64,000 nt of DNA from Asterias rubens (Eukaryota > Echinodermata > Asteroidea > Forcipulatida > Asteriidae), in NCBI RefSeq assembly GCF_902459465.1, contig NC_047068.1, forward strand, positions 21,103,195 to 21,167,194, read 5' to 3'. The notes beneath the pieces were generated by a model. That model worked only from the letters and a program-made list of their open reading frames with translations, was not told the origin of the DNA and made no database searches. How positions within the stretch are numbered: position 1 is the first letter of the stretch; the number at the start of each line of letters is the position of its first letter. Below are positions 40,801 through 49,589 of this stretch, piece after piece. The position numbers were made by a program, and so were the translations under genes.

Positions 40801-40821
40801 AGGGAAGATAGTCGACGGTAG
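19805..40821 (+). CDS. ABCA3: ABCA3-like ATP-binding cassette transporter (ABCA subfamily), 1770 aa, 20 coding exons
   Basis: Full-length ABCA transporter, expected to move lipids in endomembranes or lysosome-like organelles; vertebrate ABCA3 is the closest family I recognise. Exons: 19805-20171, 20943-21212, 21713-21954, 23048-23288, 24112-24285, 25877-26058, 26904-27050, 27480-27752, 28556-28711, 29083-29293, 30049-30298, 31001-31260, 32123-33406, 34782-34996, 35897-36083, 36821-36933, 37605-37792, 38609-38779, 39683-39864, 40622-40821 (5313 nt). N-terminal helix after [10 protein letters not shown], a large luminal loop, then TMD1. NBD1: Walker A GHNGAGKT (about 566-573), Q-loop CPQHD, signature LSGGM (665-669), Walker B VVMLDEP (685-691), H-loop TTHHMDE. 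NBD2: Walker A GVNGAGKT (1487-1494), signature YSGGN (1586-1590), Walker B IIFLDEP (1606-1612), switch TSHSMEE. Both sites look catalytically intact. An acceptor at 19797/19798 just before the ATG implies at least one upstream 5'UTR exon. Orthology within ABCA3-related paralogues is not certain. Confidence 0.93.
20270..20585 (+). repeat. Decayed non-LTR retrotransposon 3' end in ABCA3-like intron 1
   Basis: Contains a CTCTTTGGAACAGCGTCCTA segment matching the WNSLPLQL-coding segment at 13.12 kb, and the same tail GATGGCGCACTTGAAATGTT followed by TTATT repeats. Reading frame broken. Confidence 0.45.
21479..21705 (+). repeat. tRNA-Leu-like SINE in ABCA3-like intron
   Basis: Head GTCATGGCCGAGCGGTTTGG with a long variable arm and GGGTTTGAATCCTGGTCATG, typical of a type II (Leu/Ser) tRNA-derived SINE, followed by the conserved body GTGTCCTTGAGCAAGATGCT seen also at 35.1 and 36.3 kb. 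It ends just before an ABCA3 exon acceptor. Confidence 0.6.
22620..22840 (-). repeat. tRNA-derived SINE fragment in ABCA3-like intron
   Basis: GGGATTCGAACCCACAACCT on the plus strand is the complement of a B box, followed by TCTAACCACTGGACTA, the complement of a tRNA-like D-arm region. Confidence 0.5.
24555..24640 (-). repeat. tRNA-Leu-like SINE head in ABCA3-like intron
   Basis: The reverse complement reads TGATGCCGAGCGGTCTAGCA and a long variable arm before a degenerate B box (GGGTGTTCCATTCCCAGAC). Confidence 0.45.
24779..24922 (+). repeat. Direct repeat, left copy, flanking the ABCA3 intron minisatellite
   Basis: Shares long stretches with 25687-25815, including TTGGTCAATGTTCATG and GCATTCTCCGGGTTCTATTT, about 0.9 kb away in the same orientation. 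The right copy runs to 60 bp from an ABCA3 exon. Confidence 0.75.
25020..25330 (+). repeat. 19-20 bp minisatellite in ABCA3-like intron
   Basis: About 15 variant copies of a 19-20 bp unit resembling CCCATTTGCAGTTGGGCTA in tandem. Because the unit is not a multiple of three, several frames read as repetitive peptides; these are not genes. Flanked on both sides by a direct repeat (24779-24922 and 25687-25815). Confidence 0.85.
25687..25815 (+). repeat. Direct repeat, right copy, flanking the ABCA3 intron minisatellite
   Basis: Counterpart of 24779-24922, about 85-90% identical by eye, same orientation. Confidence 0.75.
28001..28448. mobile_element. Long-TIR MITE in ABCA3-like intron
   Basis: About 450 bp bounded by imperfect inverted repeats of roughly 100 bp: the left arm has CCTTTAGTCAAGGCGCACGC and AAGCGCCTT, the right arm carries their reverse complements (GCGTGCGCCTTGATTAAAGG; AAGGCGCTTCGCC). 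No coding capacity; target-site duplication not clear. Confidence 0.65.
29690..30030 (-). repeat. SINE with tRNA-like head in ABCA3-like intron
   Basis: ACTGGGATTCCAACCCACAC is the complement of a B box; the rest (GGCTACACTTGACTGAATTT, CACCAGGGACAGGATGCCAC) matches in reverse the repeat bodies near 7.9 and 15.85 kb. Confidence 0.5.
30600..30955 (+). repeat. SINE-like interspersed repeat in ABCA3-like intron
   Basis: Contains AAAGCACGTAAAAGAACCCA and TGCGCCACAGCACCACCTTG, which recur in inverted form in the element at 40.04-40.44 kb (TGGCGCAATATGCTACC, GGGTTCTTTTACATGC). Confidence 0.45.
33648..34552. mobile_element. 905-bp mariner-like non-autonomous element with ~215-bp inverted repeats
   Basis: Left end CCGTGTGTCTCAAAAAAATC, right end (reverse complement) CCAGTGTCTCAAAAAAAACT; both continue TATACACTTTTGAAATGGCT and stay complementary for about 215 bp through the AAGGCTG and AATTAGCCTTCC segments. 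A TA dinucleotide flanks each end (33646-33647 and 34553-34554), as expected for Tc1/mariner insertion. The roughly 475-bp interior has no transposase frame. It lies in the ABCA3-like intron between exons 13 and 14. Confidence 0.8.
35035..35275 (+). repeat. tRNA-Leu-like SINE in ABCA3-like intron
   Basis: Head GTGTCGTGGCTGAGCAGTTA with long variable arm, GGGTTTGAGTCTCAGTCGAG as B-box region, then the body GTGTCCTTAAGCAAGACAAT. Same family as 21479-21705. Confidence 0.6.
35280..35880 (+). repeat. Degenerate tandem repeat in ABCA3-like intron
   Basis: About five imperfect copies of a unit near 110-120 bp, with recurring AAGAAATTCTGAAAGTTCAA and ATCAGAACAAGTCTCT. It ends at the acceptor of the next exon (35897). 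An inserted segment at 35590-35715 contains inverted TGCAAAGC/GCTTTGCA pieces. Confidence 0.6.
36340..36600 (+). repeat. SINE body and tail in ABCA3-like intron
   Basis: Starts with the shared body CTTGTGTCCTTGAGCAAGAT and ends with the tail TAAAGCGCATTGATACGGTT ... GCGCTATATAAGAGTTATTT, a tail also seen near 34.71 and 57.26 kb. Confidence 0.55.
37315..37604 (+). repeat. Tandem repeat reaching a splice acceptor in ABCA3-like intron
   Basis: Three copies of GTCCATTGTAAAGGAATACC plus CACCTGCTTTACTTTTGG (near 37328, 37458 and 37566), separated by ACTATGTTGTCAAAAGTACT repeats. The third copy supplies the pyrimidine-rich tract just before the acceptor at 37604. Confidence 0.6.
38951..39336 (+). 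mobile_element. TTAA-flanked MITE, family 1, in ABCA3-like intron
   Basis: About 386 bp with near-perfect terminal inverted repeats (TTAAAGGCAGCGGACACTAT at the left; CCAATAGTGTCCACTGCCTT then TAA at the right) and TTAA at both ends. Internal hairpin CAAGTTCTAAACTTG. Confidence 0.8.
40040..40440 (-). repeat. SINE with tRNA-Leu-like head in last ABCA3-like intron
   Basis: ACTGGGATTCGAACCCACAC (complement of B box), a long variable arm and TTAACTGCTAGGCCACATCA (complement of the A-box side) form a type II tRNA head on the minus strand; the body extends left to an (AAT)n run near 40045. Confidence 0.6.
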
Positions 40822-42593
40822 CCAGAAGGTAATGGGTGCACCTGTCTCACTTGTTGTACATATATTCACTTTTATAATGGGTACTATTCAATGCTTAAAA
40901 ATTGTGCAAATTTTTGTTATTTTGTTATGGTCAGAATTGGTAGCCAATCATCCCAAATATTGTCCCAATTATTGTCAGGCCTATTCAAACTACAACTGGG
41001 ACAGATCAACTCATGTCGAGTCAGGTCCCTCAAGTTTGGGCTTCTTTTACTTTGCCGAGGGAAGATGATCGACGATAGTCAGAAGGTAATGGGTAGAAGG
41101 TTAGGGGTGGGGGTCCAGTCTCTACCCCCTCTCTTTGTTCCCCTTTTGTGCCCCACTGGTTGTACATATATTCACTTTTTTGATAGGGTACTATTTAATG
41201 TTCAACAAAAAGTGCAAAATTGAGTTGCAGAATTGATAATCATCAGTGTCGTTGCCACGATGGGCGGTGCCAGGCGGGTCTGCCAAGAACTGTTAGTTCG
41301 TCCAACCCTCTGAGCAAAATACACTCTGCTGCCCAGCACAGATTTCCTCCTGATTGCAAATCAGCAATGATGGCCCCATATCTAAACATGAAACATTCTC
41401 GCCCTTGGTGGACTGAATTGGATTTAGAGCCGACCACTTCTTCTTCTTATCGTGTCCACACACTAGATGTTGTGCTTCAGCCAGAACTGGACACAGCTCC
41501 TAGCAATATCATAACTAAAAATGGTCTATCCACAACACTGATAATCATCCCAACTATAGACCTATCCCAATTAACGACAGGCCGATTCAAACCTCAACGG
41601 GGACAAACCAACTCATGTCGAGTTGGGTCACTCAAGTTTAGGCTAGACCATGGTGTTAATTTCCTCTAAGTGAATTTTTTTCAGTGTTTGATAATTTCAT
41701 TCAAGTGACTTACAAATTGGTTTATTCAACAGTTCATCTTGTAGAAATACTAGATGCTATATGACAAAAGTACACAAACCTACCAGTTAAAGCTGTGTAA
41801 ATCTGTAGTGCCACTAGTAATTATAAAGCAATGACTTTTTTACAGGGTGCAATGATAGAGAAATAGATATTTTATTTGACTTATAAAGATTAAACTACTT
41901 GTTCATAATATTTCTGTAGAGCGTATGGTATCATTTGTTACTATGATTACCGTACTTCTTAGATTAGTTTTGGTAAGTTAAAAGTGATTTTAGGTCTTCA
42001 AAATATAATTAATTGCACAAAAAGTTGCATAATGTTACTACATTTCAATAGGATGTTACTGCCTGTTTCTACATAATAAACAATAATTTTACACAAAGGC
42101 CTATTATTCACTAATATATATATTTCAAGTTGGTCTTTGGATGTAAATAATAATCTAAGTCTAACTCCCTGTGAAGTCATTGAACCCTTCCCAAATTACA
42201 AATTAAAAGGGATGTAATTATTGGAAAAATAAATTGTGTACCAATCATTTATGACAACATTTTTCATAAACCTGTGATTGCATTTGTCAAAGATATTAGT
42301 GATTTGATCAAGCTAAATAAGTCTGATGTTTCACACGAAGGAGCACACAAGGTTCCTTGCAAACAAATGTCCGCTATCGTAAGTTTTTCGTCAAAGGACG
42401 GTCCATGTACTTGCTACAAAATTTCACATTATTTGAGAAAATTTCACAAGGAATGTAAGTACATGTAAAAAATGCTGTCCTTTCACACAAATCTCATTTT
42501 ATAATATTTCACAAACATTAAGAAACTCTACAGGGACTGTTTATGTTTTCCCCTCGTGTGAACAGGGCTCTACATACATCAAAAGAAAACCAT
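40822..42593. other. Region between ABCA3-like gene and SULT A: ABCA3 3'UTR and left end of the duplicated unit
   Basis: Sequence from about 40922 onward recurs at 61233 onward. It contains a second copy of the ABCA3 end (41046-41220), an internal repeat (about 40978-41043 versus 41580-41645) and a 149-codon open frame (41220-41669) conserved in the other copy. No recognisable separate gene. A polyadenylation site for ABCA3 is not obvious. Confidence 0.6.
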
Positions 42594-43700
42594 TTATTCG
42601 TAGTCGAAGGTCAATCCAGTTCCAGCGAGTTTGTCTCTTATAAGGGCGTCCATGACTTCATTCTGTGCCACAGTGAAGTGAGCCTTCCAATCTCCTACTT
42701 TACCTGGAGGTATAAATGAGAAGGATCATGGAAAGTTAAACACTACACAAGCCTGTTGATTGAAAGCTGTTTTCTGACAAAAAAGGTAGTGGTGCCAATT
42801 ATTTTAGCCTTCGAGAAAGACTCTGCTCGGGTCAAAACGTCAGGCCATTAACTATTTTTTGCATTATACCATTTTGGTCGCTTAGCAGTTTGCAACGGCT
42901 AATTCTATTTTCCCAATTATTTTTTTGTCAAACCTTTGGCTAGAAACGTAGAAACGTATAGCAGCTTCCAATAGTATAACACATTTTTATAATTGTTTCA
43001 CTTCGAAGTAATGTGGTTATGTAAAAAGATAAAGTTGAGTATGAGAAGCGTTACTGCAGTAATGTTTCTCATATTATTGTGTATTCCTTTTTTTAGGGAT
43101 TATTCTTCCTGCTTTGACATATTCGCTCCGGATTTTCGGCGATATCTCACAAACGTGATCACCTTTTGTAATGAAACTTTCACATGTTAGGGTAAACACT
43201 TACAATTACATATAGTTTAAACAATCCAACGCTTCCAACAATTATTGGTATACTTTGCCTTTCAAAACTAAATGCATTACCTTTTCTCATGAATGACATT
43301 GAGTCTGGTAAGTTCAGCTTCGCAAACAAGGAATCCAGTTGGGTCATAGGGTTTTTCTTCATGTTGGCAAATGTACAGTGGTCCGTTATTGCATCCAGCG
43401 TCTCATTAGAGAAATCTTTACCAAGAAACTTGCTGATCTTCTCCACATTGCCTCGCAAATCCTGGTAAAATAAAATGATTTACAATAAATGTTTCAACTT
43501 TCAAAGAGCATACCTAACATACTCTAATGCATGATGTGAAATAGCACAAGGGTGAAATTATAAGCAATAATTTGTTTTCTCAAGGAAGGCCAAGGATGAT
43601 ACTTTGTAGTAATATAAAAGGTTTTTTAGACCCCCAAATTGGCCTAGAATGGCAAAAAAGCGGTGCTGTGCTTCTGTTTTTTTTCACAAAAGACTCGTCA
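40922..43700 (+). repeat. Left end of ~20.3-kb duplicated unit, copy 1
   Basis: From TTTTGTTATGGTCAGAATTG onward this segment matches 61233-64000 with scattered substitutions and short indels, about 98% identical by eye. Homologous landmarks keep a nearly constant offset of about 20,306-20,315 bases (for example SULT stop codons 42594 and 62900; exon borders 43281 and 63587). The match probably continues beyond 43700 but the second copy is cut by the window edge. Confidence 0.85.
41046..41220 (+). pseudogene. Duplicated ABCA3-like C-terminus/3'UTR fragment (copy 1)
   Basis: TACTTTGCCGAGGGAAGATG ... CGACGATAGTCAGAAGG repeats the end of the last ABCA3 exon (AACTTTGCCCGAATGCAAAG ... CGACGGTAGCCAGAAGG), then the following UTR (TGTACATATATTCACTTTT, GGTACTATT). 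Relative to copy 2 at 61.35 kb it has lost eight bases (CAAATGCA), which breaks the residual frame. Confidence 0.75.
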
Positions 43701-46700
43701 ATAATGTTCATTCATCTTAGATACTAACCCTCTTCATGTCTTCAAATCGAAGCAAAAGGATGTTCTCATCATGTCGCTTCTTCCAAAAGTACAAGAAATG
43801 ATCCCACCAGGGTCCGAAGCCAACTGAACGATGAAGATGACATTCCATGCAAATTTAAATCAGACAAAAATAATACGAAATCGTTATTCAACTCAATTCA
43901 AGTCTACATTATTTCACTGGCGTCTGATCAGCTGGCATCAGCTGGCCTCGGCTGGCCTCGGGCATGCAGCCCAGTGTCAAATAAGAACCCTGGTTTTGTA
44001 TTCAATTCAATTCAATTACATTTAACATTTATTTGATATTACTCTTCTCAAGGTATAATGTATGAAAAATATTAAATGGATAAGCAAAATAATGAGCACA
44101 GAGGATGGAGGGAAAATAGTTAGTCCATGTAAACCAAAATAAATAGAGTATGAGGCTGTCAGAATGAGCCAAGGCTTGTAGAAGAAAGTGACAGACAGAC
44201 AGACTAACTACAAACAAGGAGACAAGACAAACAGGCAGTCCGTCGTGATTGGACAGATCTAGCATCATCAGCTGTACAATAAAATGAGTAGACAGTGAAG
44301 AGAGATAAAGTAGGTCTGGTTTGTGGGCGAATAAAACCTGTTGATTTGAAAATCGTGAAAGAGTGTATGCGTAGCCAGATTGGGGGATGGGGTGTCATTT
44401 ACTTTGGTAATCAAAATTAATGTACATGCTTAAACTATTTTCGTTTTGTTCATTTCTTAAAACTATAGCACCTCGGCAAGTAATATTTGAATGGGAAGCT
44501 TTCTGTTATCTTTAAACCTCAAAGGTTAATGTAAATCGGCGGACGTTTGTGTTTTGTGTGGTAGACAAAATAACGTACCTTGGTCATTGAGCACTTCCTC
44601 AAAGAATTCAGCAAATGTTTGATTTAGAATTGCAGGCAAAGGGAGGACCATCTTCATGAAGTAGAAGTAGGACACTATCAGATCCTTGGGGTTGCGCATA
44701 ACGTAGATGATCTTGGGCTTCTTCTCCCAGATCTGAGGAGGCAGGAGTTGACCAGGGAAGTGGCACTTGAGGACGCGGGGAGATGGGATTTCCTCAGCAA
44801 CTCTGTGCGTTTCAGGAACCTTTTGTTTTGAAAAATGTATTCAATACAACATTGAATCAACTCAGAATTAAAAAAATCTAGTGTTTAACAAATTAGTAAA
44901 CAGAATTATTACTATAACGCGGTTCCTCAAAGATATTATCGGTTCTAACTTTGTCTAAAATAACAAATAAACTCAAGGAATGGATAGGAAGAAACTTTAA
45001 ATAAAATAAATAATAAAGCTTGCGGGTACAACCATGTGTAAAACTCTTTTGTGGGAGTGTTGGCGCTGAAAAGAGCCGGTGTGGTCTCGACGTTTCGAAC
45101 AGTATACTCTGCTCGTCTTAAAGAAAAGGATGTAAACAATAAGGAATGAATCTCACGTTTTTCAGTTTTCTTATTGGAGGTGGGAGACTCAAGTCCATGT
45201 GTAGAACTCTGAAAGCAGTGTGTCTCTTCCGCAATGCTTCCAAGTCACCATCGTGCATCACGGCAGAGGCTATCTCTTGAGTCCATGTGGTCCCTATTAT
45301 ATCAATTTCAGAAAATAGAAATAGCTGTCGCAAACTGCTTACCAATCAAAAGGATCTGGGGCAAATTTCATCGAGATGCTTCAGCAGAAAACACTGCTTA
45401 AACAATCCCTGCTTAATAATGACCAGTCACAAAATATTGTATTTTGGCTGGTAACCTTATTCTGGTGATGCATAATTTTGTTTTGCTTAGCTCATTTTTG
45501 TGCTTAAGCAGCTCCGTGTAATTGGGCCCCGGTGTAAATGTAAAACATAGATAATGGCCTGAGGTTGCGACCCTAGCAGAGTCTTTCTCAAAGGACAAAA
45601 TTACCATAGTGAAAGACTCTGCCATAGGGTCGAAAAGTGGTCATTTAGCCTTTGAGAAAGACTCTGCTAGGTTCGAAACGGGGTCATTTAGCCTTTGAGA
45701 AAGACTCTGCTAGGGTCGAAAAGGGGTCATTTAGCCTTTGAGAAAGACTCTGCTAGGGTCGAAACGGGGTCATTTAGCCTTTGAGAAAGACTCTGCTAGG
45801 GTCGAAACGGGGTCATTTAGCCTTTGAGAAAGACTCTGCTAGGGTCGAAACGGGGTCATTTAGCCTTTGAAAAAGACTCTGCTAGGGTCGAAACGGGGTC
45901 ATTTAGCCTTTGAGAAAGACTCTGCTAGGGTCGAAACGGGGTCATTTAGCCTTTGAGAAAGACTCTGCTAGGGTCGAAACGGGGTCATTTAGCCTTTGAG
46001 AAAGACTCTGCTAGGGTCGAAACGGGGTCATTTAGCCTTTGAGAAAGACTCGGCTAGGTTCGAAACGTCAGGCTACTTACTGGGTTTTTTTGCAATTCAA
46101 CTTAGATACACATTCCCATACTGCTATACAAACAAATTACATGAAAAACAACGACAAGTATACGTAACTAGGGAGTAATTTAAAGGCAGTGGACACTATC
46201 GGTAATTGTCAAAGACTAGCCTTCACAGTTGGTGTATCTGAACATATGCATAAAATAACAAATCTGTGGAAATTTGAGCTCAATCGGTCATCGAACTTGC
46301 GAGATAATAATGAAAGGAAAAAACACCCTTGTCACACGAAGTTGTGTGCTTTTAGATGGTTGATTTCGAGAAGTTCTAAATCTGAGGTCTCGAAATCAAA
46401 TTCATGGAAATTACTTCTTTCTCGAAAACTGTGGCACTTCAGAGGGAGCCGTTTCTCACAATGTTTTATACTATCAACCTCTCCCCATTACTCGTCACCA
46501 AGAAAGGTTTTATGCTAATGATTATTTTGAATAATTACCAATAGTGTCCACTACCTTTAAGGTAAAATTGAGTAGTAGTAATCAGGATAAAATATAATAG
46601 AGATGGGGTTGTTTTGATAAGCAGAAGCTGGTACAAAAACTAGAGTCAAAGTCTGTAACAAATGATGTAATTTGGGCTGGTAAACTGATTCTGCTAAGCA

Positions 46701-47777
46701 ATACGGCTCAGTTCTTAGCGAGTTGTTGTGCTTATACATGCTTTATGGCCCTTTTCGAAACCACGGCCGAAGCCGAATCCACAGCCGAAGCCGTGGTTTC
46801 GAAAAGGGCCTATGAAATAGTTGGGTCTTGCTTTAAAGTACTGACCTGCTTTTGGGTACGTCACGATCCATACGTCATCATCTCGCACCTCGTAGGTCTT
46901 AAAGTCTTCGGCGACATTGTTCGAGCCCGGCGGCAAAGGTATACCCTCGAAACGACCGGCCTGTATAGCATCAGCCGTAACCTCACTCATCGAAGGGCCA
47001 AACATTGCAAAGAGTTCCGTATCTAATAGATGTTAAATTTGCATCGGGGATAATGAATATTCATTTTGGATTTACCCACTATAGACACCGACGTGTGTTA
47101 GCACTGTATACATAGTACTTTCCCGAGTTCTGTGAATACAATGACAGGCATATTACTCGGGTGGGGTTCGAACCCACGACCTTTAGAAATCTAGAGCAGT
47201 GTCATACCAGTTCCGTATCTAGAGTCAAAATTATTACGTTCACAATCGTACAAATAATATTCTCCACACACCATAAAACACGCATTCTCAAATATGTATC
47301 CCTGTCATGGAATACATATTATTATTATTATTATTTATTTTGTTCTTCCACTGTAATACTTTAAGAGTTTTCCATATAGACTCTGTTCGCAGGTTATTTT
47401 GGAGCACCCCGTTCTTTCTTAATTTCCCTATGGAGTCCTTTTATTTTCTTCTTAAGTTCTTTTGTTTGTCCTTGGTCTTATGTAGGCCTAAGATACCAAT
47501 GAGCACCAAGCCCAACGTTGAATTCGATGCCTACGTTTTTCGTGACGTCACTGAGACGCGGTTTATGTTTATATTTCGTGAATTTTTAAGGCCAAGTCAC
47601 ATGATACAATTTACAGGTAGCCATATCCAGGCAATCTCAATAAAGAATTCACGTCAAAATGTTCGCAACCCTTTTCTCAGGAAAAGTTAATAGGCATAAG
47701 AGTTTATTTTGTGTCGAACATTTGTTATCAAAGTTAAAGTGATACTTACATTCTTCGAAAGTGACATACTTCTCCAT
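42594..47777 (-). CDS. Cytosolic sulfotransferase (SULT1-like) gene A, 322 aa, 7 exons
   Basis: Cytosolic sulfotransferases move sulfate from PAPS to hydroxyl or amine groups of small molecules; the substrate here is unknown. Exons (5' to 3' on minus): 47777-47750, 47022-46846, 45293-45157, 44819-44579, 43823-43729, 43461-43281, 42703-42594; 969 nt, 323 codons with consistent phases. Key features: PAPS 5'-phosphosulfate loop TYPKAGTTW (Lys67), catalytic His134 in KCHFP, 3'-phosphate site RNPKDLIVSY (Arg156, Ser164), RKGKVGDWK loop (285-293), and the dimer motif KxxxTVxxxE intact (Lys293, Thr297, Val298, Glu302). The start has a strong context (GCCACCATGG). The 95- and 181-nt exons match the sizes I know from vertebrate SULT1 genes. 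The AATAAA hexamer overlaps the stop codon (GAATAAATG). Intron 2 contains a 43-bp minisatellite, a TTAA-type MITE and a perfect short palindrome. Confidence 0.92.
45560..46075 (+). repeat. 43-bp minisatellite in intron 2 of SULT A
   Basis: Ten to eleven tandem copies of a 43-bp unit containing TTTAGCCTTTGAGAAAGACT and CTGCTAGGGTCGAAACGGGG, nearly identical except at the edges; an inverted piece (CGACCCTAGCAGAGTCTTTC) precedes it at 45570-45590. The same core occurs singly at 12.03, 42.81 and 63.12 kb, so the array probably expanded from a dispersed repeat. Confidence 0.9.
46180..46560 (+). mobile_element. TTAA-flanked MITE, family 1, in intron 2 of SULT A
   Basis: Left end TTAAAGGCAGTGGACACTAT, right end ATTACCAATAGTGTCCACTA plus CCTTTAA; about 380 bp, no coding frame. 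Confidence 0.8.
46747..46810. repeat. 64-bp perfect foldback sequence near a SULT A splice donor
   Basis: GGCCCTTTTCGAAACCACGG at the left pairs base for base with CCGTGGTTTCGAAAAGGGCC at the right, around a 24-bp middle of CGAAGCC-type repeats. TAT flanks both sides. It lies 35 bp beyond the donor at 46845/46844, inside intron 2. Confidence 0.75.
47150..47215 (-). repeat. tRNA-like SINE fragment in intron 1 of SULT A
   Basis: GGGGTTCGAACCCACGACCT is a complement of a strong B box; the rest of the tRNA-like head is short and degenerate. Confidence 0.45.
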
Positions 47778-48052
47778 GGTGGCAACTTCTCAACTTTGGA
47801 AATTAAAAATAAAGGCGACGTCTATATAAAAGGAGAAAGAAAGACAATGTATTTTGTAAAAAAGCGGCAGGCAACAAAACAAATAAATGTAGGATCAGAA
47901 ACTTCCCGAAAAGTTCCTGTGATTTATTCTTACATACTGCCAGTGGAAAATAACCCTCTCAATACTATCTACACTATCTCAAATTGGTATCGAGTATACT
48001 TGTACAAAGCTATCACAAAAAAGGCTGAGAAATGTTGTTGCCCCAATATGAG

Positions 48053-48374
48053 TTAAAGGCATTGGACACTACTGGTAATTTCTCAAAAGCATAACAAACT
48101 TACTTGGTAACGAGCAATGGAGAGCTGTTGATAATATGAAACAGTGTGAAAAACGGATCATTCTGAAGTAGAAAAGAGGTAATTTCTCACAAAATAATAA
48201 AATACTTCAGCCGAACCCTTTTATTAAAATGCTTCTTGAAGTTATTCTCTTTCAAATGCGATGACCAATGGAGTCCAAATTTTCACAGATTTGCTTATTG
48301 ATGCACATTTGATACACCAAGTGAGAGTACTGGTCTTTGACACTTACCAAAATGTCAGTCCAATGCCTTTTAAG
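48053..48374 (-). mobile_element. TTAA-flanked MITE, family 1 relative, between SULT A and SULT B
   Basis: Starts TTAAAGGCATTGGACACTAC and ends CAGTCCAATGCCTTTTAA; interior runs opposite to the 46180 copy (TTACTTGGTAACGAGCAATG first). Confidence 0.7.
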
Positions 48375-48861
48375 TTGTAAGGATGGGTTTAGGCATGCAC
48401 CAAGTTAATAAGAAAATCAAGGGAACTTGAAATGATGCTCTCGTCTGGTTGTGTTTTATTTTAACATACGCCAACTAAAAAGTGCCAATCCAAAATAAAT
48501 GTAGTTTTGTTTCGCACATAAAGGACCTAAATTCCTCCGTTACGCAACCTTCACCATGGGCCCCTTGTTCATTCCTTGCTACGCTTGAGTCACCATGCCC
48601 CCATTTCATGCTCATGCTGGATTGCTGCACAATGTTCTCGGTTCTTATAGGTCCCGTAACATAACCTTTCTGATATGATGTCGAACGAAGACGCACGTCC
48701 TTCTGAAACAGCTTTTGGTATTTAAAACGTTAAAACTCCGAAATAAGAATCAACTTCCATAAAAAGAACTATATATACTGGAGGCCAACGAGCTGAGAAT
48801 CTGGGCAACATCAAACAAACCAAAATTATGTTGCAAAATCGAAATTGCCTTCTAAACCTCC

Positions 48862-49207
48862 ATGCTTGGAGAAGGCAAAGTTGGCCTTGCAGCGGTCTTG
48901 ATAAGCAAAGCTGATCAAGTTTCTGCTGTTGAAGCGCTCATAGAAGCCGACGAGTTACTGGCCAATCGGAAAAGGAAGATCAGAATTGCCGATGGAAGCA
49001 AGTTGGTGGATTGCAGTCTACCAGTGCTAGCTGCAACTACAAGCTTGAAAACAAGGGCAAAGCGCAGCTATCGGCACCGGCAGAAGGTTGTTAAGATACC
49101 TGAACATGAGGCTGTGAAGAAACTTAAGTCCCGAAAACGGAAGAGACGTGTCTCCAATGGCTCAGACACTTCATCTCGTGTTAAGCGTCGTCTTTTTCGA
49201 TGTACAG
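48862..49207 (+). CDS. Possible first exon of an unknown basic nuclear protein
   Basis: Not recognised. An ATG-initiated frame of 115 codons ends at a plausible donor (TACAG|GTAGGC at 49208). The product would have a hydrophobic/acidic start (MLGEGKVGLAAVLISKADQ) and a very basic second half with an NLS-like KSRKRKRR and VKRRLFRC. A TATA-like CTATATATAC lies at about 48769-48778, 85-90 bp upstream of the ATG. Codon content looks more gene-like than its repeat-rich surroundings, but I found no downstream exon, and it sits between SULT A and SULT B on the opposite strand. It could be a transposon remnant. Confidence 0.3.
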
Positions 49208-49589
49208 GTAGGCCTACCCATTTTATTCTACTTTATTATTTCAGCTTGCACATACCTATGCTGTCAGAATGGTATTTAATTAATCAATTCTATGTTCCAG
49301 AATATTTGTTGTACTTTGTGTCATTTAGCGTTTTGGTGAAGTCAACCATACTGTTTAATTTCATGATAATATGAGAGTCGAGTCGAAGGACCGCGTATAG
49401 TCTAAGGGTTTAACCATTTTCCATTCCAGCTTTGATTTGTTTGTTAAGAACAAAACCAGATGAGTTTTTATCTGAAATAAACAAATAATTATTAGGAAAT
49501 GTATAATAGAGGACAAATTTGGGTACGACCGACATTAAAGGCACCTGGCACCTTTTTGCTAACCATTATTCGGAGTAACAACAGCGCCT

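Noticed and set aside
45560-46075. CRISPR-like array
   Set aside because: Units of 43 bp are contiguous with no unique spacers and lie in a eukaryotic intron: a minisatellite.
1406-47215. tRNA genes at 1406, 12838, 21479, 35035 and similar places
   Set aside because: A and B boxes are present but stems are mismatched and the sequence continues into shared SINE bodies, so these are tRNA-derived repeats rather than working tRNAs.
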